This document shows, one piece after another, positions 57,735 through 64,000 of a stretch of 64,000 nucleotides of DNA (its first letter is position 1; each line of letters opens with the position of its first letter). The position numbers were made by a program, and so were the translations under genes. The notes beneath the pieces are model-generated. The model made no database searches. It was not told where the DNA came from and saw only the letters and a list, made by a program, of their open reading frames with translations. The DNA comes from Diabrotica undecimpunctata (lineage: Eukaryota; Arthropoda; Insecta; Coleoptera; Chrysomelidae), in assembly GCF_040954645.1 (NCBI RefSeq), contig NC_092806.1, positions 25,321,644-25,385,643 of the forward strand, written 5' to 3'.

Positions 57735-57882
57735 TTCAAACATTGCAGAGTTGATCTTGGCACTCTTGGCACATTAAACATCTTACTGGCTTTTTTAAGC
57801 CCATTGTCTTTTTTCGGAGAGCGTCAATCGCCCTTGACATGTTCGAAGGGGACCATGATATCAATGTCTTTGTTTTCGGCAT
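57735..57882 (-). pseudogene. psq-type helix-turn-helix N-terminus (pogo/Tigger-like)
   Basis: From ATG at 57882 on the minus strand: MPKTKTLISWSPSNMSRAID, ALRKKTMGLKK and, after a one-base shift, ASKMFNVPR...RSTLQ with a small duplication of VPR. This is the HTH_psq signature (A-I-x-A-V/L-R...G-x2-KAS-x-x-F-x-VP-x-STL) found at the start of pogo-superfamily transposases and jerky-like proteins. Nothing of the DDE domain follows. Confidence 0.6.
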
Positions 57883-58706
57883 AATATCTGCAACAATATT
57901 AACTATCAATTTCAATTTTACAAACCAAAAAAGAGGCCCAAATTAGGAAATTTTGGGGGGCCCGGATTAAGCAACGCTTAACTAAAATTTAAATATAAAA
58001 TTTCATATTAAAGCCAAATGTTAGACCATGAATCAGTAGCTTGTAATGTCCTCTTTAAAATAATATAATGGTTAAAGTACTTAGCAATATAATATTAAAT
58101 AATATTAAATTCCGGCAACACAAACTAAAAGCGCGCCAAAACTTTCCAAACCAAGATTTAGTTTATTCACTGACTATACCTCAAACGAGTTACGACAGCG
58201 AATGTTCGGGTGTGCTTTGGTCTCATAAGAAACTTCATGTTTAACAGTGTTGCCGCTTTGCAACTGTACCGTACATATATATCAACCTAGGGGCCCACTT
58301 TAGGAATAGGGCCCGAGTTCCTCTCCTAAATTCTCTTTCTACAACAATATTTTGTAAGAAAGATTTTCTTATGGGCTGAAACAGAATATTTGAGAAATAA
58401 TATTAACAATAATGAGAAGATTTTGAAATATTGCACTCATCTTTCAATTTGAAATTATAGTAAACAATTTGAAAATAATAAAATAAATTTAACCTACCAT
58501 AAATAGATCATTTAAAAGTTTGACATCGATATTTTTTTTTTTTAATTTTAGTTTTATAAAATAAAAATATTAAATAGTTGCAAAATAAAACTATGAATAT
58601 TAAATTAATTTCAATTCTTATAAAATGCATTATTAGATAATAAAGGGTAGTTTATAAGGGTTAACTAATATTTATATTGATATAAGGTTGAATGCACGAA
58701 TAAATG
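57883..58706. other. No gene seen
   Basis: AT-rich. GGGGGGCCCGG near 57955 and GGGCCCACTTTAGGAATAGGGCCC near 58292 are unusual GC-rich islands that might mark element ends. Confidence 0.4.
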
Positions 58707-58770
58707 AACTTTAAAAAAATTAAAGGCAAATATCGAGCACAATTTTAATAATCAAATCTTGCCCAAGTAC

Positions 58771-58794
58771 TTCCGCTCACTAGAGCATCTTCAG
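58771..58794 (-). ncRNA. Hammerhead-like motif, left arm
   Basis: CTGAAGA, T, GCTC, TAGT, GAGC, then GGAA instead of GAAA. Mirror copy of the motif at 59710-59733. Confidence 0.3.
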
Positions 58795-59709
58795 GAGCAT
58801 CTGAAATAAAACAAAAAAAGGTTTTTTTAAATTAAGAAATTGATTAACCTCGATAAAAACTCTATTAAACGAGTTAATGGATGATAAAAGTTTTTTGTGA
58901 TTAACGTTTTAGACTTACTTCGTCAATTTTAGGCTATCCAACAATCCCAGAATGTCATAAACATAAAATTAAACATATAGTTGAACATAACACTACACTA
59001 AACAAGGACAAACAGTTTAAAATTATTTAAAAAAGTCGAAGCTACATTCTGGTCGGCAACAGGATAGAGAGAATGGCTCCGGGTGTTAACGGAAATGTTA
59101 ATGTTAATTAACGCCAACTATAGATCAATTGAACCTGAGCAAGATAGTTTCGTATGTGTTTTGTATTACCCGAGCAATTGTTGAAGAATAAAATAGTAAT
59201 GTTGAACAAAGTATGAAATTAATAAATTCTTAACGGGTATACTCAGTGCAGGCAGTCTAAACAGCCGAGCTTGGTCCACTACCAGGTGAAGCTGCAATAA
59301 AATTTTTAAAAATAGGTTGAAATTTAGTAGAATTTAAATTAATTAAAATGTGCAGATCACATCTACATGATCGTGACTGGTTATCCAAGTTGTCATATGT
59401 CACATGTCACCTTAACATTTCCGTTAATACCGGGAGCCATTCTCTCTCCTGTTGCCGACCAGAATGTAGCTTCGACTTTCTAAATAATTTTAAACTGTTT
59501 GTCCTTGTTTAGTGTAGTGTTATGTTCAACTTAATGTTTAATTTTATGTTCATGACATTCTGGGATTGTTGGATAGCCCAAAATTGACGAAGTAAGTCTA
59601 AAACGTTAATCACAAAAAACTTTCATCATCCATTAACTTCCAGTTTTTATCGAGGTTAATCAATTTCTTAGTTAAAAAAAAAACGTTTTTTGGTTTATTT
59701 CATATGCCC

Positions 59710-59733
59710 CTGAAGATGCTCTAGTGAGCGAAA
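59710..59733 (+). ncRNA. Hammerhead-like motif, right arm
   Basis: CTGAAGA, T, GCTC, TAGT, GAGC, GAAA. The core letters fit CUGANGA...GAAA with a 4-bp stem, but one unpaired base precedes the stem and the outer stems are not shown. Confidence 0.3.
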
Positions 59734-59968
59734 GTACTTGGGCAAGATTTAATTAATAAAACTGTGCTCGATATCTGCCTTTATTTTTCAAAGTTAATAT
59801 TTATATGTTATAAAATTCATTCCCTTATGCTAAACAAATCTTTATTTAACAAACTTAAACATGAATAATATTAAAATAACGAATATATATGCAGCTTTTA
59901 ATTTTTCTTAAAAAAAGATAGTTTTCACCCTTCAAAAACAAAAACCAGACATTTTAATTATATAACTT

Positions 59969-60104
59969 CATCATCATCATTGGCTCCACAACCCATGGTG
60001 GGTCTTGGCCTGCTCAAGGATAAGTCTCCATTCTCTCCAATTCTTCGCCTTGGCTTTTAAGTTTCGTACTTCCAACATTCTCAAGTCTTCCTCTACGTGA
60101 TCCT
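59969..60104 (-). mobile_element. LINE-B 3'-end fragment, 136 bp
   Basis: CATCATCATCAT-TGGCTCCACAACCC through TTCGCCTTGGCTTTTAAG closely matches the 3' end of the copy at 5049. TAACTT at 59963-59968 and 60105-60110 may be a short target duplication. Extreme 5' truncation. Confidence 0.8.
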
Positions 60105-61001
60105 TAACTTATCTTATAACTTATCATATAATTTATAAAGAGAAATTAAAGTTAAGCTTACTTGCAAAATTTTATTAAGATTATTATTTCTGATTTAGTT
60201 GAGTGACTGTAAGTTCAAAATATATAGATGCACAAATCAGTCCAGTAAAAATGTCTTCTATATTTTTTCTACTACTAAAAATTGAATATTGACTCAACCT
60301 AAATTGCGTATCAACCCTTATTAATATTTTCAATTTCCCTACCAATCGACTACCAGTCACTCCTTTTATAATAAGTCCTTTCGTCCTCAAGCAGTGCAAC
60401 TTTACAGAAAACAGTTAAGATAAGGATTTTTATTCTTTAACTACTATACGTGCGTGAGACCATAGAAAACTACCATCGATGGTTTAGTTCAGATACAAAT
60501 ATACCGACTTATTATCTGTGAACTCGCCTTTATCTAAGTCTCCTTTGGAATGAATGGATATGCATTATTTGTTCACACGATAGGTGTGTGCGATTTCAAT
60601 AGGTAGTTTCGTTTAGTGTATCTACTCGAGATACAGAAGATTTTATTTCGGCCTTTAAATGTCGAAAATTGTAAATGTGTATCACAAACTATGGGAAGTG
60701 AATACATCGCAGAAAATCTAATACAATCCAAACGTTTTTTATTTATTTTTAGACATAAATTTTAGTGGCTACATACTTTATCATATACGCTAGAGATTCT
60801 GTAGATTACAAAGGTCAAAGTCCAAAATAATCCGAGTCTCATATATAAATAATAAAATTGTATTTCTCAGAAAAAGTTAACACTGATAAAAAAATTTAAA
60901 AAAAATAAAATAAAATCACAAAATTACCTTACGAGTCGTATCGAAAGATATGCATGCTTCCAGATATAAACAACTTGTGAAAAATTTATGAAAAAAACTC
61001 T
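60105..61001. other. No gene seen
   Basis: AT-rich, short frames only. Confidence 0.5.
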
Positions 61002-62075
61002 TCTTCTTCTTCTCTTTCTCCTCCTTCTTCTGTTGATGTAGACATGTCCCTGTCTTTTTTCAATGTGCGTCCAGTAAGTTATTGTTCCATCGTTTTCGTG
61101 GTTTTCCTACTGATCGTCTTTCTATTGGGGAACTGTTTCTTGCCATCTTTACTACTCTATTTGTTGTCATTCGGCTTATATGAGCATTCCATTCTACTCT
61201 TCTATTTCTTACCCAGTTCTTGATGTTCGCCACCTTGCATCTACGTCATATATTTGTACTTCTAGCTCTGTCTCATAGTGTCTTGCCATCAATTTTTCTG
61301 TGTTTATATCTCTACTGTTTTTAACATCCTTTTTGTCCTCTCTGTGTCAGGTCGTGTTTCTGCCTCATATGTCATTATTGGTCTGATGACTGTTTTGTAA
61401 ATTCTGTCTTTCATTTCTTTTCCGATATTTTTATTTCTCCATATTGTTTCATTCAGGCAGCCTGCGGCTCTGTTTCATTCATTGTTTCATTCACTTGATC
61501 TTCCACTTCAGTTTCGAGCTTTTCGTAGCTATATAATGTGATGCCTAGATATTTAAACATCATCACTTTTTCTTTTATCTGACCTTCCAGCTCCAATTTA
61601 AATCTTAGTAAATTTGCTGTTGTAACCATGCATTTTGCTTTTTTGGGGAAATTAACTTGTTAAATTTTCTGGCGGTTATAATAAATTGGTGCAGCATACG
61701 TTGTAAATCGTCTTCACTTTGAGAGAGTAGTATTGCGTCGTCTGCATAGCAGATTATTTTAAGTTGTTTTTCTCCCAGTTGGTATCTTTTTTTAGTTCTT
61801 ACTTTTTTATTATTTCAGCCATAATCAGGTTAAACAATAGAGGACTCAGGGAATCTCCCTGTCTTATCCCATTGTCAGCTTTAATAGGGTTGGTTAGTTG
61901 TTCTTCCACTTTTACTTTTATTGTGTTGTTTTGGTAGATATCTTAGATCGTTTTGACTATATCTGGAGGTATCTCTTTTGCGTACAATAAGTGGATAAAG
62001 TTTTTTAATTTGATCCGATCAAATGCCTTCTTAAAATCCACGAAACATAGATATGAAAAAAACTCATCAATAATA
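61002..62075 (-). mobile_element. LINE-D copy, RT palm to 3' end
   Basis: Minus-strand frames give LCFVDFKKAFDRIKLKN near 62030, PPDIVKTI, GIRQGDSLSPLLFNLIMAE near 61830 and IICYADDAILLSQSEDD near 61740. HQFIITARKFN, KYLGI-like text, YKTVIRPIMTYEAETRPDT near 61370 and a degraded C-terminus with a GRP-x-KRW-like end follow. The 3' end is an AAG/GAA-rich tail at 61002-61032. There are several stops. The fragment at 22046-22385 is the same family. Confidence 0.75.
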
Positions 62076-62091
62076 AATTCATTTTCTAATG

Positions 62092-62355
62092 TCAATGTCC
62101 ATGTCCGATGCTTTGTCTTTTATGGCCTCTTTCAGTTACTCTGACTTCTTTTGGTCTCCACTTATCTCTAATAATAGTGAGTTGTCTTTCGCTGTTCTTG
62201 TTTCTCATGTTTTTTATGGGAACATCCATTTGCCTTATATTCACTGCTGTACCTTCATACTTACTTTTTCTGCCGGAAAATTCTTGTTGGGAAACGTTTT
62301 CTGAAACTTTATTTTCAGATTTTTCCTTATGCTCATAAAGTACAGAGTCCGACAT
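62092..62355 (-). CDS. Orphan 87-codon frame, unrecognised
   Basis: ATG at 62355 opens a charged, low-hydrophobic frame (EHKEKSENKVSEN, RKSKYEGTAVNIRQ). There is no family match. It lies between LINE-D and the DUF4817-type transposase and may be part of either or of neither. Confidence 0.2.
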   Translation of the reverse strand: MSDSVLYEHKEKSENKVSENVSQQEFSGRKSKYEGTAVNIRQMDVPIKNMRNKNSERQLTIIRDKWRPKEVRVTERGHKRQSIGHGH

Positions 62356-62429
62356 AAAGGACGGACGATTTTAAAAACTCACAAAATAGATAATAATTTC
62401 GCAGAAACAAATTTATTGTCGGATCGGAT

Positions 62430-63900
62430 TTTCACAATAAAATAACATTTATCACAAAAGTGTTGAAAATCACATTAGTCATGTGGTGAACATTTTTGAC
62501 GATGCATTGCTGGAGGCGTTCGTGAAAGTTCGCGTAGACTCTCTCCAATATTGTTGTCTTAACTTGGGCGATCTCCATGCGAATTACTTTCTTTAAATGG
62601 TCCAAATTTGGGGGCTTGTGCTCGTATAAATTAGCCTTGAGATATTCCCATAGGAAAAAATAGCACATTAATAAATCTGGAGACCACGGAGACAACGAAC
62701 ATCACCAAACCTGGAAATAAGGCGACCGCGGAAAAGAGAGCGAATAACGTTCATTGTTGCTCTGGCTGTGGGCGGTCGCCCCATCCTGTTGGAACCACAC
62801 ATGTCGGAGTGGAACAAGTCATCATCGTAATTCAGGTGAAAAAACTTGTCATTTTGACATAGCGCACCAACCAACAAATTATTTCTGCTGGCTAGCCAGC
62901 AGATTAACCCATTAAGATACAAGTAAGCTTAATCACTGCTAAACAAAATAACGTTTTTATTTTGCTCGATAAATGTTTCCATTTCACGTGCGAAGTTCAT
63001 TCGTTGTGCGTAATTTTCATGCTGTTACTATAGCACATTGGCCAATTTGTACCGGAAAGGATAGCTTGTCAGGCTAATCTATGGAGGGGTAAATGAAAAT
63101 GGTGTCTGGAGAACACGATACAACTTCGAACTCTATAGAATATACCAGAAACCAGATATCGTAAAACACATTAAGATAGGACGTCTGCGGTGGGTAGGCC
63201 ATGTAATGCGGATGGAGCAAACTGACCCAGCTAGAAAAACGCTCCTTGATAGACCTATTGGTCAAAGAAGAAGAGGAAGACACAGAATAAGATTTCTAGA
63301 TAACATAGATCAAGATATGAGAAATATGGAAATACGTGCTTGGCGGAGGAAGGCGACATATAGGGACGACTGGAAAAAAATTCTTGGGGAGGCTAGGACC
63401 CACACAGGGTTGTAAAGTCAATATGATGATAATGATGAGGATAGCTTGTCGAACGCGTTTCACATTTCCAAGGATTCGAACCGTTCATGGAGCTCCAGTT
63501 GGTCTTTCGTTAACCAGTACACCATATGTGCGAAGGGCTTTAATCCAGCTAAGGATGGTGTCTTGAGAAGAAAAATTATTACATTATTACAAACAAAACT
63601 GTCGTAAGCGAAAACGTAAGGCTCATCCGTCCATGGCCCTATAGTGTCGACTGGTAAAAAATGATAGGAATGCACAAGTCGAAAGGCACTCTCCCCACCA
63701 TTCTCGACCGAACAGGTGAAGAGTACTATCCATTTCAAAAAGATCTGTTTTTTGTGCTGGACCCTGTACTATTATCTCACATTCTGTATCTCGATAGACA
63801 CATTCTAAGCATTCCCCCAACTATGCCTGCCTCCTTAAGCTGCTTTGTAATTTCAAACAACTTTGAAACACCATTTACTTAATCGTCTTCACATTTATAA
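62430..63900 (-). pseudogene. DUF4817-type IS630/Tc1-superfamily transposase, split by a LINE
   Basis: Minus-strand reading from about 63600: DTILSWIKALRTYGVLV, ERPTGAP and NVKRVRQAIL form the N-terminal HTH and link. The frame then meets the LINE at 63438-63071. It resumes with FAREMETFIEQNKN and a stop-broken FSSD near 62940 (first Asp), KFFHLNYDDDLF, WFQQDGATAH near 62790 (second Asp), SPWSPDLLMCYFFLWEYLK (third acidic Asp) and ERVYANFHERLQQCI, ending near 62430. Several frameshifts. Similar proteins are frequent in insects and annotated with DUF4817. TIRs were not located. Confidence 0.7.
63071..63438 (+). mobile_element. LINE-B 3' fragment inserted into the transposase gene
   Basis: The plus strand gives, with a shift, RYNFELYRIYQKPDIVKHI, GRLRWVGHVMRMEQTD, GQRRRGRHRIRFLDNIDQ and KKILGEARTHTGL-stop, then an ATGATGATAATGATGA tail. 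GGATAGCTTGTC flanks both sides (63059-63070 and 63439-63450), a 12-bp target duplication. It is a relative of LINE-B at 5049 rather than an identical copy. Confidence 0.85.
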
Positions 63901-64000
63901 GGCATGAGGAAAAACACTTTTTTCGAGCGCTTTCTCTTTACTTCATACCGTCCTAGCAAAGCTAGAGGCATTGCCAATCTGCCTTTCTGTTAAGTCTTAT

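Larger units (their letters stand above)
58707..59795. mobile_element. Inverted-repeat element with 385-395-bp arms
   Basis: The arm 58707-59101 is closely matched by the inverted arm 59412-59795 across its whole length; examples are CATTCTGGTCGGCAAC against GTTGCCGACCAGAATG, and GACGAAGTAAGTC. The 310-bp centre is unique and holds no coding frame. Each arm has a hammerhead-like motif near its outer end. It could be two Penelope-type terminal repeats in inverted order or a foldback element. No target duplication was found. Confidence 0.75.

Overview
The window reads as intergenic or intronic DNA from a large, AT-rich, transposon-packed insect genome, probably a beetle. That assignment is an inference. 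It rests on the mix of RTE, Jockey, I and R4-like LINEs, Penelope-like elements, Tc1 and DUF4817-type transposases, piggyBac and a Crypton-like tyrosine recombinase. Long (TA)n tracts and eukaryotic features (TA, TTAA and 12-13 bp target duplications, AATAAA signals, a tRNA-Asp-like gene) support it too. I found no convincing conserved host gene, no rRNA and no CRISPR. Nearly every recognisable reading frame belongs to a mobile element, and almost all carry stops or frameshifts.

Layout. 0-10 kb: Penelope GIY-YIG relic, RTE-type LINE, CpG-rich orphan ORF, internally deleted LINE, then a Penelope RT split by a LINE with a 12/13-bp target duplication, another LINE tail and an LTR-like promoter block. 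10-21 kb: two divergent relics of a DDE-like transposase family (Sola-like is a guess), an I-clade LINE, a MITE, a second copy of the LINE that split Penelope, and a TIR element (E1) carrying a tRNA-Asp-like gene with a His anticodon. 22-32 kb: LINE fragments, three more E-family elements, and a 1.8-kb TIR element at 26.9-28.7 kb with repeated copies of its terminal motif and a third relic of the same transposase family. 33-34.4 kb: a Crypton-like tyrosine recombinase with the full active-site set and one frameshift, preceded by a long imperfect inverted repeat and followed by 29-bp iterons. 34.9-46.3 kb: a graveyard of RTE and R4-like LINEs, several with endonuclease joined to C-terminus and the RT lost.

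47-52 kb: a 128-bp foldback, a (TG)n tract and an RNase-H LINE into which a complete Tc1 (DD34E) element inserted at TA. 52.9-56.4 kb: a piggyBac-bounded segment holding two different piggyBac transposase genes in convergent orientation plus a captured LINE RT fragment. 57-64 kb: Penelope GIY-YIG, a pogo/psq-type HTH relic, a 1.09-kb inverted-repeat element with hammerhead-like motifs, and a DUF4817-type transposase split by a LINE with a 12-bp target duplication.

The genes do not form a pathway. What holds them together is nesting history: element inside element, with several insertions datable relative to each other through target-site duplications.
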